Positions 9,312 through 18,948 of a stretch of 64,000 bases of DNA are shown here, in pieces. The first letter of the stretch is position 1. Each line of letters opens with the position of its first letter. The translations under genes were made by a program, and so were the position numbers. The stretch covers positions 1 to 64,000 of the forward strand of contig NZ_WBUE01000022.1 in NCBI RefSeq assembly GCF_009026145.1, read 5' to 3'. The notes under the pieces were generated by a model. That model saw only the letters and a list, made by a program, of their open reading frames with translations. It made no database searches and was not told where the DNA came from. Source of the stretch: Hyphomicrobium sp. Its GTDB lineage: Bacteria; Pseudomonadota; Alphaproteobacteria; Rhizobiales; Hyphomicrobiaceae.

Positions 9312-11666
9312 ATGTCTGACGCAACTGAATTCTCAGCGCCGATTTCGCGGGAGATCTGGGACCTCAAGTATCGCTTGATGGAGCCCGACGGCAGGCCGAT
9401 CGATTCGTCGCTCGACGACACTTTCTGGCGCGTCGCCCGCGCCGCTGCGGCGGTCGAGAAGGGGGGCAAGCGGGCGCGCGAGCAGTGGGCCAAGCGCTTT
9501 CATGACGCCATCGCCGATCTCGGCTTCCTGCCGGCCGGCCGCATTCTTGCCGGAGCGGGTACGGGACGCGCCGTGACGCTCTTCAACTGCTTCGTGCTCG
9601 GCAAAATCGAGGACAGTCTCGACGCCATTTTCGCGGGCGTGAAAGACGCTGCGCTGACCATGCAGCAGGGTGGCGGCATCGGCCACGACTTCTCCACGCT
9701 ACGTCCCAAGGGCGCCCGCGTCGCCTCGATCGGGGCCGATGCCTCGGGCCCCGTCAGCTTCATGGAAGTGTGGGATGCCATGTGCCGCACCATCATGTCG
9801 GCGGGCAGCCGCCGCGGCGCCATGATGGCGACCTTGCGCTGTGATCACCCCGATATCGAAGCCTTCATCGATGCCAAGGCCGATCCCGCTCGGCTGCGCA
9901 ACTTCAACCTGTCGGTGCTGGTCACCGACGAGTTCCTCGCCGCTGTGCGCGCTGACCGCGCGTGGGATCTCAAGTTCGGCGGCAAGGTCTACCGTACACT
10001 TCCCGCCCGCGCGCTGTGGGAGCGCATCATGCGCTCCACCTACGATTACGCCGAGCCGGGCGTCGTGTTCATCGACCGCGTCAATGCGCGCAACAACCTC
10101 AACTATTGCGAGGAAATCCACGCGACGAACCCCTGCGGAGAGCAGCCGTTGCCGCCGTTCGGCGCCTGCCTGCTCGGCTCGATCAACCTGGCGCGCCTCA
10201 TCGAGCATCCGTTCACCGGCGGGGCGCGGCTCGATGTCGGCAAGCTTAAGGAGCGCGTGAAGATCGCCGTCCGCTTCCTCGACGACGTCATCGATATCTC
10301 CAACTATCCGCTGAGCGAGCAGCGCAAGGAGGCACAGAGCAAGCGCCGCATCGGGCTCGGCATCACCGGGCTGGCCGATGCCCTGATCTTCTCCGGCATC
10401 CGCTACGGCACGCCGGAGGCGGCCAAGCTCGCCGGCTCGTGGATGAGCATCATCCAAAACGCCGCCTACGCTGCGAGCGCCGAGCTCGCGGCCGAGAAGG
10501 GCGCCTTCCCCCTGTTCGATGCCGAGCGCTTCCTCGCCAGCCCCAACGTCGCCGCGCTCGACAAAGGGGTGCGCGAGGCCATCCGTCGTCACGGCATACG
10601 CAACGGCTGCCTCACCTCGATTGCCCCGACCGGCACCATCTCGCTGCTGGCCGGCAACGTCTCGAGCGGCGTAGAGCCTGTATTCGACTATCGCTACAGC
10701 CGCCGTGTGCTCGCCCGCGACGGCACGGCCCACACGCAGACCATCGAAGATTACGCGCACGCGCAGTTCCGGCGGCAGTTCGGCACCAAGACGCCGCTGC
10801 CCGACACGTTCGTGCGCGCCGGCGACCTGACGCCCGCCGAGCACCTCGCCATGCAGGCAGCGCTGCAGCCGTTCGTCGACAGCGCCATCTCCAAGACCAT
10901 CAATTGCCCCGAGGACATCTCCTTCGAGGATTTCAAGAACGTCTACCTCGAGGCGTACGCGCTCGGCCTCAAGGGGTGCACGACCTACCGTCCGAACCCG
11001 GTGACGGGCGCCGTGCTGCAGCCGGTCGCTACGCCGCCACCGGAACCTGTTCTCGGCAAGTCAGCCAGGCCCGGGCTGGCCGAGATTACCCCGGCACCGG
11101 AGCGGTCGGGCGTCGTCTACATGGCCCGCCCGCTGGAGCGCGAAGGCGTGCTCGCCGGCTACACCTACAAGCTCAAGTGGCCGGCCAGCGACCATGCCAT
11201 CTACGTGACCATCAACGACATCGAGCGCGACGGGCGCCGCCGTCCGTTCGAGATCTTCATCAACACGCGCAACCTCGAGCATTACGCGTGGACGGTGGCG
11301 CTGACGCGCATGATCAGCGCCGTCTTCCGCCGCGGCGGCGATGTGACCTTCGTCGCCGATGAGCTCAAAGCCGTGTTCGATCCGCAGGGCGGACACTGGG
11401 TCGCGGGCCGCTACGTGCCGAGCCTGCTCGCAGCGATTGGCGAGGTTATCGAGACGCACATGCGACGCACCGGCTTCCTGCAAGCAGACGAGTCACAACT
11501 GGCGCTCGGCGCCGCGCAGCGACAGGACGACGCGGCGGCACAGGGACGGGGAGCGAGCAAGCGTCCAGCGAGGCTCAAACTCTGTCCGCGCTGCTCATCA
11601 GCCGATTACGTTCAGCGGGAAGGCTGCTGGGTGTGCAATAGGTGCGGTTTCTCGCGCTGCGGCTGA
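9312..11666 (+). CDS. nrdJ: Adenosylcobalamin-dependent (class II) ribonucleotide reductase
   Basis: Makes deoxyribonucleotides using a cobalamin-generated thiyl radical, with or without oxygen. C93 (FNCF) is a reducible cysteine; NPCGEQ near 273-278 holds the thiyl C275 and catalytic E277; the APTGTIS loop is present. The C-terminus ends in a zinc ribbon (CPRCSS...CWVCNRCG) shared by this subgroup. I place the start at the ATG at 9312 (784 residues) because AGGA precedes it by seven bases; an in-frame ATG at 9297 lies only about five bases after the predicted transcript start. Upstream lies a triple GAAC box, implying induction by DNA damage. Confidence 0.93.
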   Translation: MSDATEFSAPISREIWDLKYRLMEPDGRPIDSSLDDTFWRVARAAAAVEKGGKRAREQWAKRFHDAIADLGFLPAGRILAGAGTGRAVTLFNCFVLGKIEDSLDAIFAGVKDAALTMQQGGGIGHDFSTLRPKGARVASIGADASGPVSFMEVWDAMCRTIMSAGSRRGAMMATLRCDHPDIEAFIDAKADPARLRNFNLSVLVTDEFLAAVRADRAWDLKFGGKVYRTLPARALWERIMRSTYDYAEPGVVFIDRVNARNNLNYCEEIHATNPCGEQPLPPFGACLLGSINLARLIEHPFTGGARLDVGKLKERVKIAVRFLDDVIDISNYPLSEQRKEAQSKRRIGLGITGLADALIFSGIRYGTPEAAKLAGSWMSIIQNAAYAASAELAAEKGAFPLFDAERFLASPNVAALDKGVREAIRRHGIRNGCLTSIAPTGTISLLAGNVSSGVEPVFDYRYSRRVLARDGTAHTQTIEDYAHAQFRRQFGTKTPLPDTFVRAGDLTPAEHLAMQAALQPFVDSAISKTINCPEDISFEDFKNVYLEAYALGLKGCTTYRPNPVTGAVLQPVATPPPEPVLGKSARPGLAEITPAPERSGVVYMARPLEREGVLAGYTYKLKWPASDHAIYVTINDIERDGRRRPFEIFINTRNLEHYAWTVALTRMISAVFRRGGDVTFVADELKAVFDPQGGHWVAGRYVPSLLAAIGEVIETHMRRTGFLQADESQLALGAAQRQDDAAAQGRGASKRPARLKLCPRCSSADYVQREGCWVCNRCGFSRCG

Positions 11667-11882
11667 CGCTTGGCGCCGGCGTTGCACACGCGATGCGAAC
11701 CGCACCCAGGCGCGCGCGACACGCTGCAAGGTTGCGTTCACTCTGCCGCAAAAACACTGAGATGGAGCCACAATTCGGCTCGAAACCAGGGGCATCGTTA
11801 AGCAATGGGGCATAGGCTGGCACGAAAAGAAAAGAGCGTCGAACAGCACGCGCGCCGCAAGGCCGCGAAGGGATCAGCAGTA

Positions 11883-12317
11883 ATGGTTGCGCGTATCATT
11901 GAGCTCGCCGTGTACAGGGCGCAGCGTTCCCTCGCCCAGGAAGACGTCGCGGAGCGTATGACCCGGGCAAACGAATCGACCCGCTTCCACTTTTGGACCG
12001 GCGCCTCCGGTAAGCGCTACGTCCACAGCGTCTATCAGCTGCTCGAATGCCCACCCTTGCCGGCTGCCAACTACGTTCTCGTGCGCCGCCGCACCAATGG
12101 TCGTGCCGAGGCGTTGTCGGTCGGCCGCGTCAACAACGACGCACCCTCGCTCAATCTCGCGGAGATCCGCCAGCGCGGCGCCGAACTCGCTGCCGACGAA
12201 ATCCACGTGCATCTGCTCGCCGACAACGCCAAGCTCGGCAAGCTGATTGAGTTCGATCTGCGCACCGGGCAATTCGAGGCCGACGTTGCGCGTCTCGCCG
12301 GCACCCGCCCCCACTGA
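11883..12317 (+). CDS. Hypothetical protein, 144 residues
   Basis: Not recognised. It is a soluble-looking protein with a central stretch FHFWTGASGKRYVHSVYQL and a C-terminal part of alternating charged and hydrophobic residues, including a run of HVHLLADNAKLGKLIEFDL. The aromatic FWTG..G.RYVHSV segment suggests a small beta-rich fold. I prefer the start at 11883, where AAGGGA lies nine bases upstream; the frame is open to 11805. It stands alone between nrdJ and the convergent chaC. Confidence 0.6.
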   Translation: MVARIIELAVYRAQRSLAQEDVAERMTRANESTRFHFWTGASGKRYVHSVYQLLECPPLPAANYVLVRRRTNGRAEALSVGRVNNDAPSLNLAEIRQRGAELAADEIHVHLLADNAKLGKLIEFDLRTGQFEADVARLAGTRPH

Positions 12318-12347
12318 TACCAGGCTCCTCTCGCGCATCGTTCCCCA

Positions 12348-13034
12348 TCAGTCTTTGCGCGCCGTCAGCACGGTGCGGTAGCAGAAGCGCCGCGCATCCT
12401 CGACCTTGAGACGACGCGCCCGCGCCGGCTGCCTGCTGAACACGCCTACCATTGCCGCGGCGCTGGCCCGCGCATGCCCGCCATCCTCGCCGCGCGCTGC
12501 GTGCCTGCCAACGAGCGTCAGCAGCCGCTCGAGCTCGCGCTCGCGAATGCCGAGCTCGGCGAGATGCGCCAGCGTGCTCGCCAGATAGTCGATGTTGTTG
12601 CCCGAACGCCCGGCCGCACCCCGAATGAAGTGCGCCTGCTCGGCCAGGGACAGCTGCCCCGCATAGCTCGGGTGGGCGCGCTCGACGAGGAACGCTAGCG
12701 CCATGACCTCGGGTCGATCGCCAGCCAGCAGGGTGACCGGCACCAGTGCCTCGCGATAGACGCTCACCACCTGCTCGCGCTCGCGCAAATAGCGCAGCGT
12801 CGCGCGCGCTTTGCCGGCCGGTACGCGGAAGGCGATCCCCTCGCAGGTGCCGCCGCGATCGAGCCCCAGCACCAGTCCGGGCCGGCGGGCAGAGCCGCGA
12901 TGAAAGCGCGAGTAGATGCAGAAGCTGCGCCGCCAGCCGACAAGCCGCGCGTGCACGACCTCCTCGGCTTCGAAACCCGGCCGCCACATCAAGGAGCCGT
13001 AGGCGAAGATCCAGAGATCGTGCGCGGCCGCCAT
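12348..13034 (-). CDS. chaC: Gamma-glutamylcyclotransferase, ChaC-like
   Basis: Cleaves glutathione (or another gamma-glutamyl peptide) to 5-oxoproline and Cys-Gly. The substrate loop YGSLMWRPGF is near residue 12, and the catalytic glutamate should be in the YLREREQV segment; NNIDYLAST and HLAELGI in the C-terminal half are typical of ChaC. Length is 228 residues from the ATG at 13034, which lies two bases after the tyrC stop, so it is the last gene of a hisC-tyrC-chaC unit. The functional link to that operon is not obvious. Confidence 0.88.
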   Translation of the reverse strand: MAAAHDLWIFAYGSLMWRPGFEAEEVVHARLVGWRRSFCIYSRFHRGSARRPGLVLGLDRGGTCEGIAFRVPAGKARATLRYLREREQVVSVYREALVPVTLLAGDRPEVMALAFLVERAHPSYAGQLSLAEQAHFIRGAAGRSGNNIDYLASTLAHLAELGIRERELERLLTLVGRHAARGEDGGHARASAAAMVGVFSRQPARARRLKVEDARRFCYRTVLTARKD

Positions 13035-13036
13035 CG

Positions 13037-13993
13037 CTACTTGCGCGCCCCGCTTTCCGTCTCGGGCGCCGGCTGCGAGCCGTGCACGCGGCCGAAGTCG
13101 GGCGCCGGCGTATCCTGGCCGGCGGCGATGATGCCGCGGCGGATATCGCGCGCCTCGGTAAAGCGGCGAAACAGCGTGTCGCCGTCGGCGGCTTCGATGG
13201 CGCGCTTCAGCTCGGCCAGATCGTCCGAAAAGCGGCGCAGCATCTCCATGACCGCCTCCTTGTTGTTGAGAAACACGTCGCGCCACATGGTCGGATCAGA
13301 GGCCGCGATACGCGTGAAGTCGCGGAAGCCGCCGGCCGAGAACTTGATGACCTCCTTCTCGGTCACCCGTTGCAGGTGCTCGGCGGTGTTGACGATGTTG
13401 TAGGCGATGAGGTGCGGCAGATGGCTGGTGATGGCCAGCACCATGTCGTGATGCTGCGCGTTCATGATCTCGACCTTCGAGCCGAGCGCCGTCCAGAACG
13501 CCTTCAGCTTCTCAACCGCCACGGCATCGGTGCCTGGCTCCGGGGTGAGAATCGTCCAGCGGCCATCGAACAGCTCGGCAAAGCCGGCCTCGGGGCCCGA
13601 CTGCTCGGTGCCGGCAATCGGATGCCCGGGGACGAAGTGCACGCCGGCTGGCACGTGCGGAGCGATGTCGCGCACCACCGCTTCCTTCACCGAGCCGACG
13701 TCGGTGAGGATGGCGCCTGCGCTCAGATGCGGCGCGATCTCGGCCGCGAGCGGCCCGCAGGCGCCCACCGGCACGCTGAGGATGACAAGATCGGCGCCCT
13801 TCACCGCCTCGGCGGCTCGCTCGTACCCCTTGTCGATGAGGCCGAGGCTCAGCGCCGTGGCGAGAGTCGCCTTGGTGCGGGCGCTGCCGACGATCTCTTT
13901 GGCAAGCCCCCTACGCCGCATGGCGTGGCTGATCGAGGAACCGATCAGGCCGACGCCGATCAGCGCCACGCGCTCGAACATCGCCTGCGTCAT
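13037..13993 (-). CDS. tyrC: Prephenate/arogenate dehydrogenase
   Basis: NAD(P)-dependent enzyme of tyrosine synthesis, oxidising prephenate to 4-hydroxyphenylpyruvate or arogenate to tyrosine. The Rossmann motif GVGLIGSS is at 13-20; the catalytic His lies in [11 protein letters not shown], and the SHLPH and [10 protein letters not shown] segments mark the TyrA family. There is no chorismate mutase domain and no ACT domain, as in cyclohexadienyl dehydrogenases. The ATG at 13993 overlaps the hisC stop (ATGA). The C-terminal 30 residues are polar and probably disordered. Confidence 0.9.
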   Translation of the reverse strand: MTQAMFERVALIGVGLIGSSISHAMRRRGLAKEIVGSARTKATLATALSLGLIDKGYERAAEAVKGADLVILSVPVGACGPLAAEIAPHLSAGAILTDVGSVKEAVVRDIAPHVPAGVHFVPGHPIAGTEQSGPEAGFAELFDGRWTILTPEPGTDAVAVEKLKAFWTALGSKVEIMNAQHHDMVLAITSHLPHLIAYNIVNTAEHLQRVTEKEVIKFSAGGFRDFTRIAASDPTMWRDVFLNNKEAVMEMLRRFSDDLAELKRAIEAADGDTLFRRFTEARDIRRGIIAAGQDTPAPDFGRVHGSQPAPETESGARK

Positions 13994-15099
13994 GCCGGCC
14001 GCCCCCCGAGGAAGTCGGCGAGCGCCGTTACGACGGCGCGGTTGTCCGCCTCCCTCCCGATGGTCATGCGCAGGCAATTGGGGAGCCCGTAAGCGCCGAC
14101 CTTGCGCACGATGATGGCGCGCGCCTTGAGGTACTTGTCGGCCGCATCGGCGCCCAGCGCACCATCCTTGGCGAAGTGCACCAGGATGAAGTTGGCGACG
14201 CTCGGCGTCACCTTGAGACCCAGTTTCTCGATCTCGGCGCTGAGCCACGGCAGCCAGCGCTCATTGTGCGCAGCCGCGGCCTCCTCGTGCGCCTTGTCGG
14301 CGATCGCCGCAGCACCGGCCGCCATCGCCGGCACCGACACGTTGAAGGGCCCGCGGATGCGGTTGAGGACATCGGCCACCGCCTGCGGGCAATACGCCCA
14401 GCCGAGGCGCAGACCGGCGAGCCCGTGGATCTTGGAGAAGGTGCGCGTCATAACCGTGTTCTGCGTCGTGGCGACGAGCTCGATGCCGGCCTCGTAGTCG
14501 TTGCGCCGCACGTACTCGGCGTAGGCGGCGTCGAGCACCAGCAGCACGCTGGCGGGCAGTTGCGCACGCAAGGAGCGCACCTCGTCGAACGAAACGTAGG
14601 TCCCGGTGGGATTGTTGGGGTTGGCGAGAAACACGACCTTGGTGCGCTCGGTGACGCGCGCCAGGATGGCGCCGGTGTCCGTCCGGTAGTTGGTCTCGGG
14701 CGCCACCACGGGCGTCGCGCCGTTCGACAGCACGATAATGCGGTAGAGAAGGAAGCCGTGCTCGGTGAAGATCGCCTCATCGCCCGGCCCGAGATAGGCG
14801 TGCGCCAGCATGGTCAGCAGCTCGTCAGAGCCCGCGCCGCACACGATGCGCTCCGGGTTGAGGCCATAGCGCGCCGCGATGGCCGCGCGCAGCGAGGTTG
14901 CCGAGCCGTCGGGGTAGCGCTCGAGCTCTCCCGCCACCTCGCGAAACGCTGCGATGGCCTTCGGGCTGGGGCCAAGCGGCGTCTCGTTGGACGACAACTT
15001 GATCGGCTTCAACCCCGCCGGCAGGCGGCTTTCGCCGGGAACATAAGGATCGATTTCAAGAATGCCCGGCCGCGGTGCGGGCGAGGTCGACGACATCAT
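13990..15099 (-). CDS. hisC: Histidinol-phosphate / aromatic aminotransferase
   Basis: PLP-dependent class I/II aminotransferase of 369 residues. The cofactor lysine is K223 in [11 protein letters not shown]; the N-terminal [17 protein letters not shown] and RLGWAY segments are typical of HisC. It converts imidazole acetol phosphate to histidinol phosphate, and enzymes of this type also act on aromatic keto acids. Its overlap with tyrC rather than with other his genes suggests use in tyrosine or phenylalanine synthesis. It is divergent from metX, with 188 bases between. Confidence 0.9.
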   Translation of the reverse strand: MMSSTSPAPRPGILEIDPYVPGESRLPAGLKPIKLSSNETPLGPSPKAIAAFREVAGELERYPDGSATSLRAAIAARYGLNPERIVCGAGSDELLTMLAHAYLGPGDEAIFTEHGFLLYRIIVLSNGATPVVAPETNYRTDTGAILARVTERTKVVFLANPNNPTGTYVSFDEVRSLRAQLPASVLLVLDAAYAEYVRRNDYEAGIELVATTQNTVMTRTFSKIHGLAGLRLGWAYCPQAVADVLNRIRGPFNVSVPAMAAGAAAIADKAHEEAAAAHNERWLPWLSAEIEKLGLKVTPSVANFILVHFAKDGALGADAADKYLKARAIIVRKVGAYGLPNCLRMTIGREADNRAVVTALADFLGGRPA

Positions 15100-15194
15100 C
15101 TTATCTCGCTGGTCTTCGTCCTAGATACCGCGCGGGGCTGCCGGGCGGCGGCCTCGACTGATAGACAGCGCAAAGTGTGAAAGCAAAGAAAAGA

Positions 15195-15222
15195 TTGACT
15201 TTTAGGGGGCAGTGCATAGCTA
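15195..15222 (+). promoter_or_regulatory. Possible metX promoter
   Basis: TTGACT at 15195-15200 is a good -35; the -10 is weak (TAGCTA at 15217-15222, 16-base spacing). Between it and the gene, CCAGCT at 15234-15239 can pair with AGCTGG at 15269-15274. I looked for a SAM-II riboswitch, common before this gene in alphaproteobacteria, and did not find its conserved parts. Confidence 0.35.
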
Positions 15223-15287
15223 ACCTCGACCTTCCAGCTGTCATATCAGAGGATAGGCTGGGGGATTAAGCTGGGCGTCAGAGAAGA

Positions 15288-16481
15288 ATGATGAACGTGG
15301 CTCCCGTGACGACGTTGGACAGCATCAAGGGGACGCGACTTGCCGAGGCCAACAGCCCGTCGAGCAAGGTTCTGCACCTGCCCGAGAGCGAGCCTTTGCA
15401 GCTCGCCTGCGACCAGCTTCTGGCGCCGATTTCCATCGCCTACGAGACGTATGGTGAGCTCAATGCCGCCAAGTCGAATGCGGTGCTCATCTGCCATGCG
15501 TTGACAGGCGACCAGTACGTTGCCAGCGAGCACCCGGTGACCAAGAAGCCGGGATGGTGGTCGACGCTCGTCGGGCCCGGCAAGCCGATCGACACGGAGC
15601 GCTTCTTCGTCATCTGCCCCAACATCCTCGGCGGCTGTATGGGTTCCACGGGACCAGCCTCCGTAGATCCGCGCACCGGCAAGCCATACGGCCTCAATTT
15701 TCCGGTCATCACCATCGGCGACATGGTCAACGCGCAGGTGCGCCTCATCGACCATCTCGGCATCGACCAGCTGTTCTGCGTCATCGGCGGCTCGATGGGC
15801 GGCATGCAGGTGCTGGAATGGGCGGCGAGCCATTCCGAGCGCGTGTTCTCCGCCGTTCCCGTCGCCACCGCCGCCTGGCACTCCTCGCAGAACATCGCCT
15901 TCCACGAGGTTGGCCGGCAAGCGGTCATGGCCGATCCCGACTGGTGCGGCGGCGACTATCACTCCTTCGGCAAGGTGCCGCGCAACGGTCTCGCCGTGGC
16001 GCGCATGGCCGCGCACATCACCTACCTGTCGGAGGACGCGCTGCACCGCAAGTTCGGCCGCGCCCTGCAGGAACTCTCGAAGGTCACCTTCTCCTTCAAC
16101 GCCGACTTCCAGGTGGAAAGCTATCTGCGCCATCAGGGCTCGACCTTCGTCGACCGCTTCGACGCCAACAGCTACCTCTACATCACCCGCGCCATGGACT
16201 ATTTCGACCTCGCGGCCGAGCGCGGCGACGTTTTGGCGAATGCGTTTCGCGGCACCAAGACGCGCTTCTGCATCGTCTCCTTCACCAGCGACTGGCTCTA
16301 CCCGACGCGCGAAAGCCGCGAGATTGTGCACGCGCTCAACGCCGTCGCGGCCAACGTCTCCTTCGTCGAGATCGAGACCAATAACGGTCACGACGCTTTC
16401 TTGCTCGAGGAGCCGGAGTTTTTCGCCACGGTGCGCGGGTTCCTGAGCGCCGCCGGCGTCAAGCGCGGGCTGAAGGTATGA
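15288..16481 (+). CDS. metX: Homoserine O-acetyltransferase MetX
   Basis: Alpha/beta-hydrolase-fold enzyme activating homoserine with acetyl-CoA (or succinyl-CoA) at the entry to methionine synthesis. The nucleophile S169 sits in GGSMGGMQ, the acid is expected in TSDWLYP and the base in NNGHDAF near the C-terminus; the early LTGDQY segment also fits. Length 397 residues is typical of the longer MetX forms. Its stop overlaps the start of a 37-codon membrane ORF, followed by metW, which in proteobacteria is needed for MetX activity. Confidence 0.94.
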   Translation: MMNVAPVTTLDSIKGTRLAEANSPSSKVLHLPESEPLQLACDQLLAPISIAYETYGELNAAKSNAVLICHALTGDQYVASEHPVTKKPGWWSTLVGPGKPIDTERFFVICPNILGGCMGSTGPASVDPRTGKPYGLNFPVITIGDMVNAQVRLIDHLGIDQLFCVIGGSMGGMQVLEWAASHSERVFSAVPVATAAWHSSQNIAFHEVGRQAVMADPDWCGGDYHSFGKVPRNGLAVARMAAHITYLSEDALHRKFGRALQELSKVTFSFNADFQVESYLRHQGSTFVDRFDANSYLYITRAMDYFDLAAERGDVLANAFRGTKTRFCIVSFTSDWLYPTRESREIVHALNAVAANVSFVEIETNNGHDAFLLEEPEFFATVRGFLSAAGVKRGLKV

Positions 16482-16591
16482 GGATCGATCCGCTCGCCCA
16501 TTTGTTGCCGCCAAAGCCGCCCTCGCTGGCATTTTTTGTCTTCACCTGCATCGCGGTCGTTGTGGCGATTTCGCTTCTTGCTTGGGGCTGA
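16478..16591 (+). CDS. Tiny membrane peptide between metX and metW
   Basis: Thirty-seven residues, beginning [15 protein letters not shown] and continuing in one hydrophobic helix ([21 protein letters not shown]) that runs to the C-terminus. The start overlaps the metX stop as ATGA, so it would be translated by the same ribosomes. One predicted membrane span after a short proline-rich cytoplasmic leader is what a small membrane protein looks like, and a random frame seldom gives this layout. No family is known to me. It lies 60 bases before metW. Confidence 0.55.
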   Translation: MRIDPLAHLLPPKPPSLAFFVFTCIAVVVAISLLAWG

Positions 16592-16651
16592 TGTCGAGCC
16601 TGCCCGGCACGGGCTTGTCGACGACCTGAGCGGGGTGTAAAGCCGCCCACC

Positions 16652-17293
16652 ATGCAGAAAATCACCCCCACAGCACCGGGCACGCATCGCGTCGACCACT
16701 TGCTGATCGCCGAAATGGTCGAGCCGGGCTCGCGCGTGCTCGACGTCGGCTGCGGTGACGGTGCGCTCCTGCAGCTGCTCGCGGAGACGAAATCGACCGA
16801 CGGGCGCGGGGTGGAGCTGTCGCGCGAGCGGGTAAACGCCTGCGTGACGCGCGGCCTGTCAGTGATCCAGGGCGACGCCGACCGTGATCTCGCCGACTAT
16901 CCCGACCAGGCCTTCGACTACGCCATCCTCAGCCTGACCATCCAGGCGACGCGCTACCCCAAGACGGTGCTGGAGAACCTTTTGCGCATCGGCCGCCGCG
17001 CCATCGTATCGTTCCCGAACTTTGGTCACTGGCGCATCCGGGCCGAGTTACTGCTCACCGGGCGTATGCCGCAGACCCGCAACCTGCCGGAGCCGTGGTA
17101 CGCCAGCCCCGACGCCCACCTGTGCACGATCAAGGATTTTGCCGACCTCGTCGCCCTGGTCGATGCCGAGGTCGAGGACGCCGTGGCCTTCAACACCTCG
17201 GGGCAACGGCTGTCCATGCGGCGCTCGATCTGGCTGCAAAACCTTCTCGGCGAGAAAGCCGTCTTCCTGCTGCGCAAGCGCCACGGCGGCTGA
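16652..17293 (+). CDS. metW: Methionine biosynthesis protein MetW
   Basis: SAM-dependent methyltransferase-fold protein that pairs with MetX and is required for homoserine acetylation in many proteobacteria. The glycine-rich DVGCGDGALL motif is near residues 31-40, VELSRERV and QGDADRDL follow, and SFPNFGHWRIR and MPQTRNLPEPWY are MetW signatures. Length 213 residues is normal. Same strand as metX, 170 bases after its stop, with a small membrane ORF between. Confidence 0.93.
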   Translation: MQKITPTAPGTHRVDHLLIAEMVEPGSRVLDVGCGDGALLQLLAETKSTDGRGVELSRERVNACVTRGLSVIQGDADRDLADYPDQAFDYAILSLTIQATRYPKTVLENLLRIGRRAIVSFPNFGHWRIRAELLLTGRMPQTRNLPEPWYASPDAHLCTIKDFADLVALVDAEVEDAVAFNTSGQRLSMRRSIWLQNLLGEKAVFLLRKRHGG

Positions 17294-17446
17294 GGCGGCT
17301 GCAGGCAGCGAGAGTGCGCGGTTTCGCCATACCCCCAGTGTTTCCGGCCCTTTCTTGACACCCCTAGGGGCCGTCACTATGGTGCGCGCCGTTGATAAAA
17401 CCCGCCGTGTTTGGTGCCGCGCAACCGCAATCGGGTCGTTTTAGCC

Positions 17447-17854
17447 ATGTCATCCGCAGGGAAGGGCCCAGGCCCTGGACGTGGCGAGATCAGCCCCGAA
17501 GAGGCCGAGGCATTTCGCCAGCGCTCCAAAGCGATCGGCAAGCGGCTCGATCAGGTCAAGGCGCGGCGCGCCCCACCCCAGTCGGTCGATGCACGGGCCC
17601 GTGGCGAGGCATTCGCCAGGGCCTTTCGCTTTGTCGCCGAGCTTCTGGTCGGTGTTGGCGTCGGTGGGTTTATCGGGTGGCTGCTCGATCGGCAGTTCGG
17701 CACGGCGCCGTGGCTGCTGGTTTTGTTTGTCATCATGGGATTTGCCGCTGGGTTGCTGAACGTGATCCGCGCCGCCCAGAAGGCGCAGGCCGAAATGGCA
17801 GCGTCGCAGCTCGCGGCGCCGTCCGTCGCGGACGATGACGAGGACGACAGGTAG
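17447..17854 (+). CDS. atpI: ATP synthase assembly protein AtpI
   Basis: A 135-residue membrane protein heading the F0 operon; in the family it helps assemble the c-ring. A charged cytoplasmic N-terminus is followed by two helices (FVAELLVGVGVGGFIGWLLD and APWLLVLFVIMGFAAGLLNV) and an acidic tail (DDDEDD). The ATG at 17447 starts where family likeness begins. Spacing to atpB is 11 bases. Confidence 0.88.
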   Translation: MSSAGKGPGPGRGEISPEEAEAFRQRSKAIGKRLDQVKARRAPPQSVDARARGEAFARAFRFVAELLVGVGVGGFIGWLLDRQFGTAPWLLVLFVIMGFAAGLLNVIRAAQKAQAEMAASQLAAPSVADDDEDDR

Positions 17855-17865
17855 GGGATAGGACC

Positions 17866-18624
17866 TTGGCTGTAGAAGGCGCGGATGGGGCGGCACACCA
17901 CAGCCCCATGGAGCAGTTCCAGATCAAACGCATCTTCCCGATCGACCTGTTCGGGGTTGACGCGTCGTTTACCAACGCCTCGCTGTTCATGGTCATCGCG
18001 GTGGTGCTGATCTCGCTCTTCCTCATCCTCGCCATGGGGCCGCGCTCGCTGGTGCCGGGGCGCCTTCAGTCCATGGCCGAGCTCTGCTACGAGTACATCG
18101 CCAACATGGTGCGCGAGAACCTGGGCGAGGAAGGCATGAAGTACTTCCCCTGGGTGTTCACCATCTTCATGTTCATCCTGACGCTGAATTTGCTCGGGAT
18201 GATCCCCCACTCCTTCACCGTGACGAGCCACATCATCGTCACCTTCGCCTTTGCGGCCATGGTGTGGATTACAGTCACCATCATCGGATTTGTGCGCCAC
18301 GGCGCGGGATTCTTGCGCCTGTTCGTGCCTTCCGGCGTGCCCTGGTGGCTGTTGCCGATCATCGTGCCGATCGAGCTCATCTCCTACTTCATCCGCCCCA
18401 TCAGCCACTCGGTGCGTCTGTTCGCCAACATGATGGCGGGGCACACCATGCTGAAAGTTTTCGCCGGCTTCGTCGTCGGGCTGGGCGTGCTCGGCGGCTG
18501 GGCACCGTTCGCCTTCGTGGTCGCCTTCACGGGTCTGGAGATCGTCGTCGCCTTCCTGCAGGCGCTCATCTTCACGGTGCTGACCTGCATCTACCTGAAC
18601 GACGCTCTTCACATGCATCACTGA
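17866..18624 (+). CDS. atpB: ATP synthase F0 subunit a
   Basis: Stator channel subunit through which protons reach the c-ring. Multi-helix membrane protein of 252 residues; the essential arginine lies in ISHSVRLFANMMAGH, and the C-terminal helix includes FLQALIFTVLTCIYLND. The TTG at 17866 is chosen because AGGA lies just upstream; an ATG at 17908 is possible but has no ribosome site. Second gene of the atpI-B-E-F'-F operon. Confidence 0.95.
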   Translation: MAVEGADGAAHHSPMEQFQIKRIFPIDLFGVDASFTNASLFMVIAVVLISLFLILAMGPRSLVPGRLQSMAELCYEYIANMVRENLGEEGMKYFPWVFTIFMFILTLNLLGMIPHSFTVTSHIIVTFAFAAMVWITVTIIGFVRHGAGFLRLFVPSGVPWWLLPIIVPIELISYFIRPISHSVRLFANMMAGHTMLKVFAGFVVGLGVLGGWAPFAFVVAFTGLEIVVAFLQALIFTVLTCIYLNDALHMHH

Positions 18625-18689
18625 CGACGGCGATAAGCCGTCGCGCCAAACACACCCACAGATTTGAATTCTAACAAGGAGACACGACC

Positions 18690-18914
18690 ATGGAGTTGGA
18701 AGCAGCAAAGATGATCGGCGCTGGCCTCGCCTGCAGCGCGTTGATCGGCGCCGGCGTCGGCATCGGCAACATCTTCGGCAACTACGTCTCGGGCGCCCTG
18801 CGCAACCCGTCAGCCGCCCCGGGCCAGTTCACCAACGTGCTGATCGGCTTCGCGCTCGCCGAGGCGACGGGACTGTTCGGCCTCTTGATCGCGCTTATCA
18901 TCCTGTTCGGCTGA
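18690..18914 (+). CDS. atpE: ATP synthase F0 subunit c
   Basis: Proteolipid of the rotor ring, 74 residues, two helices joined by the polar loop RNPSAAPGQ. The proton-binding carboxylate is E58 (FALAEATGLFG). The first helix carries the glycine-rich GAGVGIGNIFG packing motif. A strong ribosome site, AAGGAGA, precedes the ATG, as expected for the subunit made in most copies. Confidence 0.96.
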   Translation: MELEAAKMIGAGLACSALIGAGVGIGNIFGNYVSGALRNPSAAPGQFTNVLIGFALAEATGLFGLLIALIILFG

Positions 18915-18948
18915 TCGCGATCGGGCGCGCCGGCGCGAGGAGGAAGTC

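Noticed and set aside
12746-14092. 448-codon plus-strand frame over chaC and tyrC
   Set aside because: Shadow of two clearly conserved minus-strand genes.
15100-15287. SAM-II riboswitch before metX
   Set aside because: Conserved core bases of that RNA are not found; only a weak 6-base pairing is seen.
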